From Bimuria novae-zelandiae CBS 107.79 (lineage: Eukaryota; Ascomycota; Dothideomycetes; Pleosporales; Didymosphaeriaceae): a DNA stretch of 64,000 nt. The position numbers were made by a program, and so were the translations under genes. Location: assembly GCA_010015655.1 (NCBI GenBank), contig ML976665.1, forward strand, positions 468,231 to 532,230. Reading direction: 5' to 3'. This document shows positions 1 to 12,700 of this stretch, piece by piece (position 1 is the first letter of the stretch; each line of letters opens with the position of its first letter). The notes beneath the pieces were generated by a model. The model did not search any database and was not told where the DNA came from. It worked only from the letters and a program-made list of their open reading frames with translations.

Positions 1-97
1 CTTATTTAGTAATTAGCTCCCTTAGCGTTTTTTCTTTATACGCTAAGGCTATAGTTATTAAAATAAGTCTTATTATTATACTATAAGGTAGTTAAAG

Positions 98-528
98 TGT
101 TATAAGGCACTTATACCTTATTCTAATTTAAGTTAAGGTAGTAAGGTATTATAGTACTTTATAAATTATTTAATAATATAAGTTAATGCGACACTTAGTG
201 CGCAGCTAAATAATTTAATCTTATAATAAATAAGATAACTATTAGTCTATATCGGAGAACGTACTTGCATAGAAAACATGTGAGTTGACTACAAGGAGCG
301 TAGAAAGGAAATTGTCCTGTATATATACCTGGCTTGCTTAGTTGCTCAGTACCGCTAATTAACTAAGCAGTCACGTGCCTTGCCTGCTTGGTTGCTTAGT
401 ACCACTGATCGACTAAGCAGTCACGTGACTCCAAGGCTAGCTTCTTGGCGTACTTGTTAACCCGTTCCTCGGCCGCCTTGTTCCTCATAAGCGCCCATCC
501 CTTGTCGTCTTGCTTCTGGTTTGTAACA
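98..528 (+). repeat. LTR (probably solo), RIP-mutated in its first third
   Basis: It begins TGTTATAAGG and ends TTTGTAACA, and aligns by eye with the LTR at 15197-15646; both carry a shared block around AGTTAATGCGACACTTAG. The flanks TAAAG (93-97) and TATAG (529-533) match at 4 of 5 bases and could be a mutated target duplication. Positions 98-240 are AT-rich and RIP-like, while 240-528 keep normal GC. Positions 335-427 hold a tandem repeat of period 50 bp, each unit ending in CAGTCACGTG. Confidence 0.65.
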
Positions 529-1699
529 TATAGGACCCGTGTCATTAGCGCTAGTTTAGAAAAATTATTTAACTTTATTATTACTTATTAAAGTGCTTAA
601 GGATAATTTTACCTTAACTTTTATTAGTACTAAGATACTCGTGTACAGCTAATACTAAGCTTATCTTAATAAAGTTAAGTATAGAAGGTAAAATCCTAAG
701 ATTTAGTTTAAGAAATAGGAGGTACTCGAGGACTAAGTAACTATTTATAAGATAATAGACATTATAGAAGGTACTATCACACTTCATTGTCTAAAATTAG
801 TTAGTTAGAAGATAGCTTCTAAGTATTTTATACTAGAAACTTTAAATAGCTATTATTAGTAAATTACCTATTAGGACTTTGCTAATTACGCTTACCTAAG
901 CTAAACGTAAAAGGATTTTAAATTAACTTACTTTCTTTAAGTTTAGCACGCTTAAAGTTAAGGTTAATAAGAAAAGTTTTAGTTAATTAAGATTTATAAG
1001 TAATTACGGAATTCTTATTCTACTTTTGTGTTTAGGAAAGGTTATTGTAACCTCTATTAACCTAACCGTTATAATTACGTAGGACAAGACTAAGAGTTTA
1101 AAGATATATAGTATACTCTACTTTAATTACTATTCTCTTTTGAATAGCACGATTATAGACGAAGGCGTTTTACTATACCGTATTAATAATTATAGGCTTT
1201 TTATACTTAGTACATTTAATAAATTAATTTTTATTACGAGTAATAATGTCATCACATAAGCTCTAGCTATTAGTAGAATAAGGTATAGGGGTTTTAGGAA
1301 TGTTCTATACAGAGCACGCGGTTCTTACACGGAGAATATACTACTAAAACTTATTGCCGTTATTAAGGAATTGTATATAAATATTATTTTAGAATCTCTC
1401 CTGCAAAAATCTAGGATTTAGTACTCAGGTTTATATAATATTATATATATAAGTACGGTCTTGAATAATATAGCACTTACCAAGCTTTATTATACGTATA
1501 ACTTCTTATATCTTAAACATAAGCGTATTACCTTATACCCTTATGTTTTTAATAATATATTTTACGGAAATTAGTACTCTTAGCATAATTTCCAAAAACT
1601 AATAATAAATAAATATAATATTAGAAAGCTAAATATTGTAAATAAGAAGCTTTTCACGAGCTTGTAAACCACGTATAAATCGTTTAAATTAATAGAATT
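529..1699. other. AT-rich RIP-degraded DNA, no gene identified
   Basis: No open frame of any length survives here. Composition and the density of TAA/TAG match the Copia remnant downstream. It may be the 5' (gag) part of that element, but I could not recognise a domain. Confidence 0.5.
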
Positions 1700-3294
1700 A
1701 CCTATATTAAGTATAAATATTACGTAAGTACTTACGCAGCTTTGCGAGTTTCGCGTAGACTAAAAGATCCTTCTCTAAGACTATTCTTCAGAATGTTATA
1801 GAGACTTTTTTATATGCCTATAGGTAGATTATGAGAGGGAAGAAATCTTATCTTAAAAGAAAATTTTAAGAAAAAGATTTATAGTAATCTACTTATTTAA
1901 AAAGGTTTATATTAATTATAGAAATCTTTAACAACTTTATTATGTACGTTAGGAATATGTACTAGGTGAATGGTATAATAATTATATAAGATAATATTAT
2001 AGTAACTATTTCTTAGTATATTAGATTTAAAAAAATTTAAATAAGAAATTAATAGGGAAACTAAAATTATAATCGCGCAACTATATATTTACGAACTAAA
2101 AGAGAGTGCAGAATAAGCTAAGTAGGAGATTATTATAAAAGTAATTAAGATACGCACGAGTGCAAATCTACCTACTAAGCTCTAATTAGAGATTATAGAC
2201 ACTATAGAGTAGCTTTATAAAATAAGCCCTATAGCTCGTAATAAGATATAATTTTTAAATAAAGTATTAAATAGCTAGTTCTAATAGTACCTCCAATACT
2301 ATTAGCCTATAACGGTAAGATCCGCGACTATAAATCTACGCCTTATTTAAAGTAGTATTTACGCCTATAGCTATCGCGCGTACTTGTTAAATAAGAAGCA
2401 ATTTACTAGGTAAGATAAACGTAGGTTTCAAGTAAAATTAAAAGACTATATTAGATATTTAGTTAGCTAATAAATTTTTAATATTTATAAAATAAATATC
2501 CTAATACTTAATTAAGTTATTATAACACAGAACGTCTCCTTTAATAAGACTTACTTTTATAAGGATAAAGCTAATATTAGTATGCTAAATGCTAAAGCTA
2601 TTAAGATACTTAAAATCCTCTATAAAGATATAATTAGAGATATAAGAGAAGTGTATAATAGTATTAGTCTTTTTACTTAATTAAATAAGTAAGTAAATTT
2701 TAAACCTATCATATCAACTAAGCTCAAGCTTAGGGGCACTAGGCTTAGTTAAAGTATTAATATAGTTAGTTAAGCTACGTTATAAATTACTAAGTAAAAA
2801 GTAGTATTATAAACTAATTACTTAGTTAGTAATTAGTTAGGAATTCGTAATCTATAAGATAGCTATTTAGGCCTAGCCATCCTAGACGTGACTCCTAAAC
2901 CAGGGCTTACTAATTAAAATTTCTTTTAAAAAGAAGAGGAATCTAATAGCCCCTAATATATATATAAACCTAGAGAAGTAGTCCCATTAGAATCTTAAAC
3001 GTAATTCCCTTAGAGGCTTAAGCTTAATAGCTTAGTCCCTACTTTTCAACCTATGCCTAAGGCGTCCACTACTATAAATATATTAAATATATCTGCTACT
3101 TACACTTATAGTAGGCGCGGTGAAGACTTTATATTGTATTTAAATAAAACATTATAAGTGTAAACTTCTAAAATAGAAATAATACTATATTTTACTTTAC
3201 AATAGACGTGGCCTAGAGATCTATTTAATAATTAGCTAAAATTTAACATAAAATTTAGTATATTTGCACTAATCACTAAACTGAATAATATATA

Positions 3295-5146
3295 ACGTAC
3301 TTGACAAGCGAGCGGCCAGTACAAGCGAGCGGCCACCTCGCCAATCTTTTATTGCCTTTATCGCGATCTAACTCAACAACGCGATATAATAATTACATAT
3401 AATTACTATACTAGATTAAGTAGTATCTATACTACGCTTTATACACGTTCGCGCATTATGCCTAGTCTCTTTATAGTAGCTACAGCGCGTGAAAGCCTGT
3501 TAACTAGCACCTAATTACACTCTACCTTAACTCGTTTCGCTCTCTAGCTACTACTTAATATCCTTTTAAGTAATAATTTTTTTTACCTTTATCCTTATTA
3601 AGGTACCTTACTCTTATATTTACTTCTTTGATTACTTTCTACATGTTATAGCTACTTTATTTACCTATTTAAGCCTCGCGATCCAATCGCGCATAAGCGT
3701 ACTTTTATAAGCGATCACCTTAGCGCCTTTTTTAAGCTAATTAAGCGCTGTAATAATAAAAGCTAGTCATAAGCTTTTATACTTTTAAATTTTATTTTAA
3801 AGTAATATTAACTAAGCCTCTAGCTCGCATGCGTTACTTAGTATTTTAGCTTTTTAAAAAATAACTTTTAGTAAATACGGCGTTAGCGTATAAAGCTTAA
3901 TATTACGCTTTAATATTACTATCTCTAGGCTATATAGGACTATGCTAGCGCCTTAAAAACTTTAACAGATATTCTCTTTTATAATTAACTATATATAGGC
4001 TGCGTAGAAGGCTAGTAGGAACTCTAGCTTTATAATATAGCTAATATAGTCGCGTATTAGGCTTTTAATCTAGCAGGTATACGCGCGCTTTAACGGCGAG
4101 AAGTAGTTCATATTAAATAGCTATAAAAGGTATAATAAATATAGTAGTATATAAAAAATAATAATATTATTCTCCTTATAAAGCTCTTTACATTTAAGCG
4201 AGTTATAGCTCTTATAACTATTAAATATAAATAGCTAGCGTGCGCCTACCCTATACTTTACTATTTACTTAATAAAGTGCCTTAGCTACTCTACTCTAAG
4301 CTTATTAGTAGTTTAGCTATTATTATTAACAGCGAAAGCCTAGTCGCGTAGTATATTATTATTCTAGTACTAGGTAGAAAGGTAATACTAGCTAAGAAAA
4401 ATAATAAAGGGCAGGATTGCCTAGCTAGTAGAGTTAATTCTTTAAATTACTATACTCTACTTATAATTACCTAGCTAGATAGCCTTTTGTCTATCTTATC
4501 TCTTTAAGCCTATAATAATAAGCTACGCTAATATCTTACCTATTATAAAGCTAGTCTTATTAAAGTTGTAGGTATCTTTATTATAAATAATATAGGTAGC
4601 CTTCGTGCGTGATACAAGCTCAAACCAAGTCCTAATAGCTTTAATATTTTTATATAAAGCTCTCTGCTAATTGTATAGCTAATTAAATTATATAGTATGG
4701 TAATTTATATACTTAATAAAGTTATGTAGCTAGTTCTTACCTATCTAGCCAGTGCTACGCTTAGCAAGTAGCTTATTTACTATATCTTATATAGCACTTA
4801 TGGTAGTCGCAAATTCTTAATAATCTAGATTAAGTATATACCTAATAATCACCTCGTCTTCTAGCTTAGTAAGCTTTTTTAATTTAGACTAATCATCGTG
4901 TTGTGTAGCAATTCTTACCCGTTGCCCACGTAGTATATTTTAATGGACGTTATATATTACTATAGCGCGTTATACGCTTTAAATCTAGTCTTAATTAATA
5001 GCTAAGATAGCTAGGAAAATATCTACTTTGCTATAGAGTATTTAAGTAAGAGGTAGTTAAGCTATTATTGTTATAAGGTAACGCGTTACGAAAATTGTGA
5101 TGGGGTGGCCGCTCGCTTGTACTGGCCACTCGCTTGTCAAGTGCGT
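3295..5146 (-). mobile_element. Fot1/pogo-like (Tc1/mariner) DNA transposon, copy A
   Basis: The element is 1852 bp with terminal inverted repeats starting ACGTACTTGACAAGCGAGCG on the left and ACGCACTTGACAAGCGAGTG (reverse complement) on the right, flanked by TA on both sides (3293-3294, 5147-5148). Each TIR carries two tandem copies of a CAAGCGAGCGGCC motif. The minus strand shows remnants of a pogo-type DDE transposase, including the segment after the second catalytic Asp. The frame is riddled with RIP stops, so the copy is dead. It sits inside the Copia remnant and is therefore younger than it. Confidence 0.85.
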
Positions 5147-6738
5147 TAGCTTAATTTTACTTATATATATTTTCCTAGAGCTTACGAGGCATAGGCCAAG
5201 CTATAAAACTACACTATAGTAAATACTAAGCTATAAGCTATGATGCTTAAAAGAACGCTAAAGGTATTATTTTAAAAAGTAAAGAATATAGGTTATTTTA
5301 AGTTTCCTCTATAATAAAAGGAAATCTTTAATAGCGTATTAAGACTTTTAGTAATAGCAAAGCTTGCAAAAAATCTAAATCATACACTAGCTACTCGTCT
5401 TTATAGGGACAATCTCCTAAAATCTGTTATAACGTGAAAATAGCTATATATGAACCTACTTAGAGAGTTATTCTAAATAGCCTTAGTATTAGAGCACGAT
5501 ACGCCACTTAGAAAAATTACTTAAAAAGAAATTATAAGAGTTAAGTCCTTTGGTAGACTTCAGCTACTTGAATAGGTATAAACTTATAAGTTTAAATAAT
5601 ATAGCTTTTTCCTTAAATGTAAAGCGTATAGTATAGTATAAGACAATTTCTAAGATATTAACATTTTATAATTCATATCCGCTATAACCCTCGTAGCAAA
5701 ATTATTTTAAGCTATAATAGCTATTATAACTAAGTTAAATTTAGAGATAAAATAATATAACATAGTTAGAGTATTTCTAAATATAAAGATGATACCTAAA
5801 ATACTATTATTTTACAAGCTACTTAATAGGTATAAAAGGACTAGTATTTATATAAAGCTTAATTAAGCTTTATACGGACTAAGAGATACTTTTCTTCATT
5901 AGGATAAAGAGTTTTTATTCTTACTCAAGGCTATAGGGCTTATTACTTGAAAAAAACAATACTACCTATTCTTTAATATTAATAAGATAATATTTAACTT
6001 ATTCTAAGTAGATAATATCCTACTAATATATTATAAACGTAACGAGCAAGAAGCTCACACTTTTTAGAAGAAACTTACTAAGAAATACGAGGTTATAAAG
6101 AAGGGGAAACTAAACTAGTTCCTAGACATTTGTATGCTCTAAAATCACCGGCTTAGAACTATACCCCTTCTCTATAATATATATATTAATAAAGTAATAA
6201 AATACTTTAAGCTTAAGAATAGTAAGACCTTTTTAGAAACGTTTCTTTCTATTAAGGAGCTTGTTAAGTTAATAGGAAAAGCTTTTAAGCAGGATATTAA
6301 GTAGTCTTCAGAATATATAGGTTTAGTAATTTATATAGTAATTATACTTTCACTAAATATTATATTTACGGTCTTCAAGCTTTTATAGTTCTTAATTAAT
6401 TTTAGTGAATATTATTTTGCTATATTTAATTACTTAATTATTTACCTCTACAATACGGACGAAGAGGTATTTAAGGATAAGTTATATAATGACTTAAATC
6501 TTACGATTTCCAATAACGTATCCTTTATAAATAATCTAAAAACACGAAGATTATTGCACGCATATGATATCCTACTCTTCAGTAGAGTAATTTTCTAAAA
6601 GGCAGCTCGGCGAGCGACTGTTATGACTTTAATAATAAAAGCTAAGCTACTAGCCTTAAATTTATTAAAGAAGAGGCTATAGCCATATACAGCTTCTTTA
6701 AGGAGCTTTATTTAGACCTTAGAATAATCTAGATAATC

Positions 6739-7183
6739 TGTTACGGCTACGCCTCACAAGGTAGATGAAGTCGGATGGCGGGGAACGGCGCTAGCCAAGG
6801 TTCTGACGCCTTGGCCAAGATTGTAAGCGAACACGTGACGGAACTCTGTCGCAGCGCCAACAGAGTCGGCAAGTCGGACTCTGCGACTCTATAGGCAGAG
6901 TCACAGAGGGGAACTTAGTAACTCTGTAGGCAGAGTTACAGAGCTATAGGGCTACCTCGTATTTCTTAAGTATATAGCTACTAGTACGCTCGTTAGATAG
7001 TCTTTATCGTCAATTTCCACAATCCTTTGACCAAGGTATCACTTGCCTTCGACATCCTCGTTTGGAATCCATATCGCATGTGATCTATTGGCGATCACCC
7101 ATTGACCTCTGCCTGTACTTCCATTAACTATAACCGCGCCCCCAAGGTAACCTGCCTTACGGTACCAAGGCAGATCCGTAACA
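6739..7183. repeat. Solo LTR with perfect 5-bp target duplication (TAATC)
   Basis: The element starts TGTTACGGCTACG and ends CAGATCCGTAACA, giving matched TGTTACGG/CCGTAACA ends. TAATC occurs directly before it (6734-6738) and directly after it (7184-7188). GC content is normal, in sharp contrast to the AT-rich Copia it interrupts. Removing the LTR and one TAATC joins two halves of the Copia RNase H region. Inside are several short CAGAGTYACAGAG-like repeats (about 6840-6940). Confidence 0.85.
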
Positions 7184-7559
7184 TAATCTTTTATAATAAT
7201 TAGCAAATTATAAAACTATTTATAAACCCTAATAAGAGAATTATAATCTATTTACGCTACGTAGATATTTAAAATATATAATTAAAGTAAGAGTATGCAA
7301 GATGCTTAGTGAAGGCCGTATACTTATATATAAATAAAATATTTATAAAGAGTATAACTAAAGCTTTTATACAGTAATAATTCGCACGCTTTAAAACGTA
7401 ACTAAATATAAAAAATATAAAATCTAGAGTTACCAAGGTAAATAAATCAGTGTAGTAAATATTATATTTAATGTTTACTATTTACTGAGCTTCTATAAAA
7501 GTCTCTATAAGGCACGCACGCAAGAATCGTCGCTTACTTAAGCTATATAAGGAGGTCTA

Positions 7560-9640
7560 GAATCTTATTAATATGCTAATATAAATAAATATACCTCTTT
7601 ATTATAACTATATTATAAGGCTTAACGCTTACGCTACCTATACGCGAGGCGTATAATAGTCTATATAGAATAGTTAGCGGCCAGAGAAGCCTATATAGTT
7701 TATAAATCTTTATAGTAGGCTATTACTAGTGCTTTTAATTATAAACGTAATTCGCAACGTCTTTAGCTATGATATTTTATATGTACTTACGCTATATACG
7801 CTTAGGAGTCTTAATTGTACTAAGATAACCTAATAAGGATTTATTATAGTATTTTTTTTAATTGCAGCAGACTTTTCTTCTACTATAAGGGGTTATATTA
7901 GCTTTTTTAAGCGCTTATTAGAACTTCTAAAAGTTTTTTAATTTAAAGTATTACTATTAGACTTAGAGGTTTTGAAATATTTACTTATAGCCTTAATTAG
8001 AATTCTAAAGACTTATTATACTTTAAGAAAACTTAAATTATACTTTTTAAACACTTAGATTTCTCTTGTAAGCTTCAAGTTATAAATATAATTTAACTAT
8101 ATTTAAATAGTTATAGTTATAATGATAACTTTTTTAGCTATCTTTAGTATTCCACTAAGCATATTAATAAAAGACTTTATAAAGACTTTATTTTATTTAT
8201 GCTTAGCTTGTTCCACGTTAAGTTTATAGTTTAACTAGTAAAATAGCGCATCTACTAGGTTAATTAAGCCTATTTAGTACATTATAACAAAGTTATACTG
8301 AGAAAACACCAAGTAAACCTATATCTACTATAATAATAATGTCTTTATCTCCATAAACTAGCGTAAGTTATTATAGTTCGTTAGTATTTTCAAGCGTACT
8401 TTTTATAAATAATATTACTAGTGCTTAATATAATTAATAATAGCAAGTAGCCCCTTAGTATATTTATTATAGGTAAGCTACGCTACGCCTAGCTTTCTTA
8501 AAAAGTGGGTAATAAGGCGCTAGTGCGACGTACTATCCTTATTAAAAATTAATTAGCTTAAAATAACGCTAATAGCCTTATTAGGAACGTCTATTTTACT
8601 ATATATCTATCTCCTATATTTAAAGCGTGCAATGATTAGCAATTTAAGAATAATATTATAAAACTTTTTAAAATCTTCTCTACTGATAGCGCTAATATTA
8701 AATCTTAGCGCTTTCTTTCATCTTTATCGCCAGCCCGCCCTAGGCGCTATTAAGTACCTTTTAAATTAATTTAGTTCAAGGTAACGATAATTAGGAGAAA
8801 TACTTAATAAATCGCCTATAGTAGTTATAAAGCTAATAAAGACTCTAATATAACGCACATATTATAGTATAGACTAATTCTAAATTTCTTTCATTTAAGA
8901 CTTATTAATCTAAAGACCTTTAGGAGAAATAATACAGCTAAGATACTCTATAGACCTTATATACTAATTACACTTTTTTAAGTTCATAAAGAAGTTTGCT
9001 TTACGCAAACGTCCTAAAACCTTATAAATATAACCGGTGTATTTCTCTTACGTATTAAAGAAGATGAATATATTATTAAAGTATATAATATGCGTTATAT
9101 TAATTAGTCGTATTAACACTTATAGAATAAGCTACTAAAACAAAGTAAGAGAGTTAGTTAAGCTAAAAGGCATAAATATATACTTAAAATAGCTATAACT
9201 TATACGAAAGGTAGCCTTCCATTTGTCCTCTTTAGTAATAGAGACACAATAGTAAGTTTTTATAAATTAAGCTTAGTATAGATCTTTGCCCTTATAAGAC
9301 GATCTAGTAACTTTGTAATAAGTTAAAGGATGCCACAATTCTTAATTATAATTATAATTTGGCCTCAATAGTCTATTTAAAGCTTAAGTAAGCTATTTTT
9401 CTTTTTTGCGAAAATTATTTACGCAACTATAACAGATTTAGACTATTTTATCTATTTATAACTAAGATATATCTTCATATACTTCTTTAAGTCCTTAATA
9501 TTAGTTACTAAGAGGTAATAGATAAAGTAGTATAAAGGAGAAGATTCTAGTTCTAAATTAATTTATAGGTTAGTTAGTCTATAGGTAGCTAGCACCTTAA
9601 AGTCCATATTTAAAGTAAGATTTATAAAGTTAGCCTATCT
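7560..9640 (-). mobile_element. Ty3/Gypsy retrotransposon remnant (minus strand)
   Basis: On the minus strand at about 9250-8760 the translation, with RIP stops, follows Gypsy reverse transcriptase closely. It shows the YFNNIFIF remnant of the YLDDILIF catalytic motif, then RKANFFMNLKKC and EYLSCIISPKGL. Weaker RNase H/integrase-like stretches follow towards 7600. Ends and LTRs were not found. It faces the Gypsy remnant at 9800-14100, so the two are different insertions. Confidence 0.65.
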
Positions 9641-9799
9641 TTTTAGTAATAGTAAATCATTACCAATATTACTAAAATACCTTAACTATAAGGTTTTTAA
9701 TAAATATAGACTAATAATAAGTTGCTATAAATATTTTCCCGATAAATAGTTATAATACTATAAAGAATTAGGATAGTAGAAATGCTTTAATAATAATTG

Positions 9800-12700
9800 C
9801 TAAATGCACGAAGCATATAAATAAGCTATAGGCTAGTATCCTAAAGTTATAAACGCAGGAGTAACAATAACTATAAGTAACTAATAAATAGAGAGTATAA
9901 GTCCTAAACACCTATAATAAATAAGATAACTAGACTATAATAGGAATTGCCTAGCATACCTATATTAAAAAGAATAAGTAGTAGTATTAGAAATAACACT
10001 ATTATATAGGATCTAAAATCTTAGGAATGTCTAGTTACAGGATATAAAAAAATATAAAGAACTCTAAGAGGAAGAAGAGGTTTAGTAAATTAAGGATACT
10101 AGAAGTACCTATAAAGCGCTTTACTAAAAGTAATAGAAAAAGACTAAAACTAATCTTAAAATAAATAAAGCTATATAAATTAAGGTTGGATAGGCTAAGG
10201 CTTCCTGGGACGCTGCTAAGTAAGCTAATAATAAGTTAGAAAACGAGAAAGCTACTAGATAAAAGACCTTACTAGTAGAGGCGAGACTATAGAGGTAAAA
10301 AGCGTAGAAATAGGCACGAGTAACCTATAATTAGCTAAAGAAGTTATAATTAATAGTTACTAAGTAATAGCGCTAGTAGACCCTAGAGTAACTAAATGTC
10401 TAACATCTCTAAAAATAGTAAAGAAACATAACCTACCATACTGAAATAAGGAAACACTAGTATAGATAGAAATAGTAAATAGGACGATATCTTAAGGATA
10501 TAGCAAAGGTTAGTTACGTCTTAAAAAACGCTATTACCTATTAGCCTAAATAGATTTCGAAAGCGTAGAAGTAATTATTAGTTATAATTAGCTTCTAAAA
10601 TATAACTCTGTTATTAATTTGTAGAAGAAGACGCTACTTAGCTAAAGACCTATACTAAAGATTACTAATATACGTAAATTATAAAAGATATAACTATTAA
10701 CCCTAAATGCCCCAGTAGGGCGAGTTAAAGGACAGGCTAATTAACTTTTAGCTACTAAAACTATAAAAGTTATAGAAGAAAATCTGGGCTAAGTAAGGCA
10801 AATTTAGGTATAATACTTAGGGTTAAGAATAGAGGTAAAAGCTACTAATATTCTACTAGAATACTAAGAATATATAGAACTCTTTAAAAAAATAAAAGAA
10901 GAAGAACTACTAAAACATTAAAAATAAAATTATAAGATACTTTTAGTAGAGGGCATAAAATTACGCCTAGAATAACTATAACTAATATTTATAAACAAAA
11001 AAAGAAGTACAGGATTACTTAAAAAACCCTAGCAAAACAGTATATTTAAGAAAGTTAAAGCCCGGCGGCTTTTCCTATACTTTAGGTACTTAAGAGGAAC
11101 GGCAAGATACGACTTTATATAGATTATAGACAGCTAAATAAGGCCACGATTAAAAACTAGTACCTATTACCCTTAATTACAGAACTAATAGATAGACTCT
11201 AGGGGGCTAGGTAGTTTATAAAATTTAATATACGTAATAGATATTACCACCTATAAATAGCTAAGGGATATAAGTAAAAAACTGCGTTTAGGACCTAATA
11301 TAGCCTATACAAGTACTAAGTAATATCCTTTAGACTAATAAACGCGCCTGCAGCATTCTCGACGCTAATTAATAAAACACTTTATAAATATTTAGATATA
11401 TTCTATATAGCTTACCTTAATAACGTACTTATCTACTCTACTAGGATACTGAAGGAGCACACGGAACATATAACGAAAGTACTTATAAAAATAAAAGAGT
11501 ATTAATTACTCTTTTACTAGGAAAAAAACGAATTTTATGTTATAAAAATAGAGTACCTAGGATTGATTATCAGAAGGGAAGGCATGGCTATAGACCTTAA
11601 AATAATTATTACTATATAAAAATAATTAAAACCTAATTTAGTAAGAGATATTTAGTCCTTCCTAGGATTCACTAACTTTTACTAAATATTTATTAAGAAC
11701 TACTCTAAGACCATAGCACTAATAATAGAACTTATAAAAAAAGATAAATAAATAGGCTTTACTAAAGTCGCTAAAGAAGCTTTGATGAAGCTAAAGACGC
11801 TTTTTTTATAAGTACTACTATTATAGATACACGATTTAAGAAGACCTATAAAGATAGAGATTAATACATTATATTACGCACTAAAAGCAATACTCTTATA
11901 ATAGTATAAAAATAAGAAATAGAGGTTAGTATTCTTCTATTTAAGGAAGTTCTTAGAAGCAGAACTTAACTACAACGTTTATAATAAAGAACTACTTAGG
12001 ATAGTAAATATCTTTAAACAATAAAAAGCTTAACTTACTAGACCACGCTTTAAAATAGAGGTGTAAACAAACTACTAAAATCTTACTAGCTTTATATTAA
12101 TAAAGAAACCTAACTAAAAATAAATATAAAAGGCTAAATTCCTAGCAAATTTTAATTTTATAGTATACTATTAACCAAGAACGCTTAACAGCACAGCGGA
12201 CGCCTTAAGTAGAAAGTTAAACCTTACTAAGGACCAACTAAAGCTATATAATATATTATTCCGGTCAAGATATAACAGAACTATTAAATATAATTAATGT
12301 TAAATGGGCTCTTTTAGCTAGCTACTTATAGGATAAGCACTTAAGTAGTAAGAGTAAGAGTAATGTACGGTGTGCACATCGTACGGATGGTAGGGGTGGG
12401 CAATAACATCTGGTTCTTGCTTGTCTTTTTCTTTTGTACGGACGAAAAGGAGAATATGTACATGTTCGCGCACGGCTGTTCGCGCACGGCTGTTCGCACA
12501 CGTGCACGCGCATCCTACTCGTGCGATAACTAGTATTCCGACCGTAACGCTGCTGCGTACGGACAATTAACTAATAATTAAGATCCGCGCCGCGAGTCTA
12601 CATTATATAAGACTAAAAGTATATAATATTTAGGACTATAGCTAACTTACAATAAAATAATTCGAGGAATACGACCTGTTTTAGAATAGAATTAATAAAA

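Larger units (their letters stand above)
1700..7440 (+). mobile_element. Ty1/Copia retrotransposon remnant, interrupted twice
   Basis: Reading the plus strand and treating TAG/TAA as former CAG/CAA/TGG gives Copia polyprotein segments in the usual order. The integrase C-terminal region lies at about 2160-2650, reverse transcriptase at about 5300-6700 (including VDNILLIYY in place of YVDDILL), and RNase H at about 7190-7430 (an LRYVDI segment). The frame is broken by a complete Fot1/pogo transposon (3295-5146) and by a solo LTR (6739-7183). Its own LTRs were not identified, so both ends are approximate. It is inactive. Confidence 0.7.

Noticed and set aside
12318..12566. 82-aa and 63-aa minus-strand frames
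   Set aside because: They are chance frames in a GC-rich island of a dead retroelement; Cys/Arg/Tyr-rich low-complexity text without motifs.
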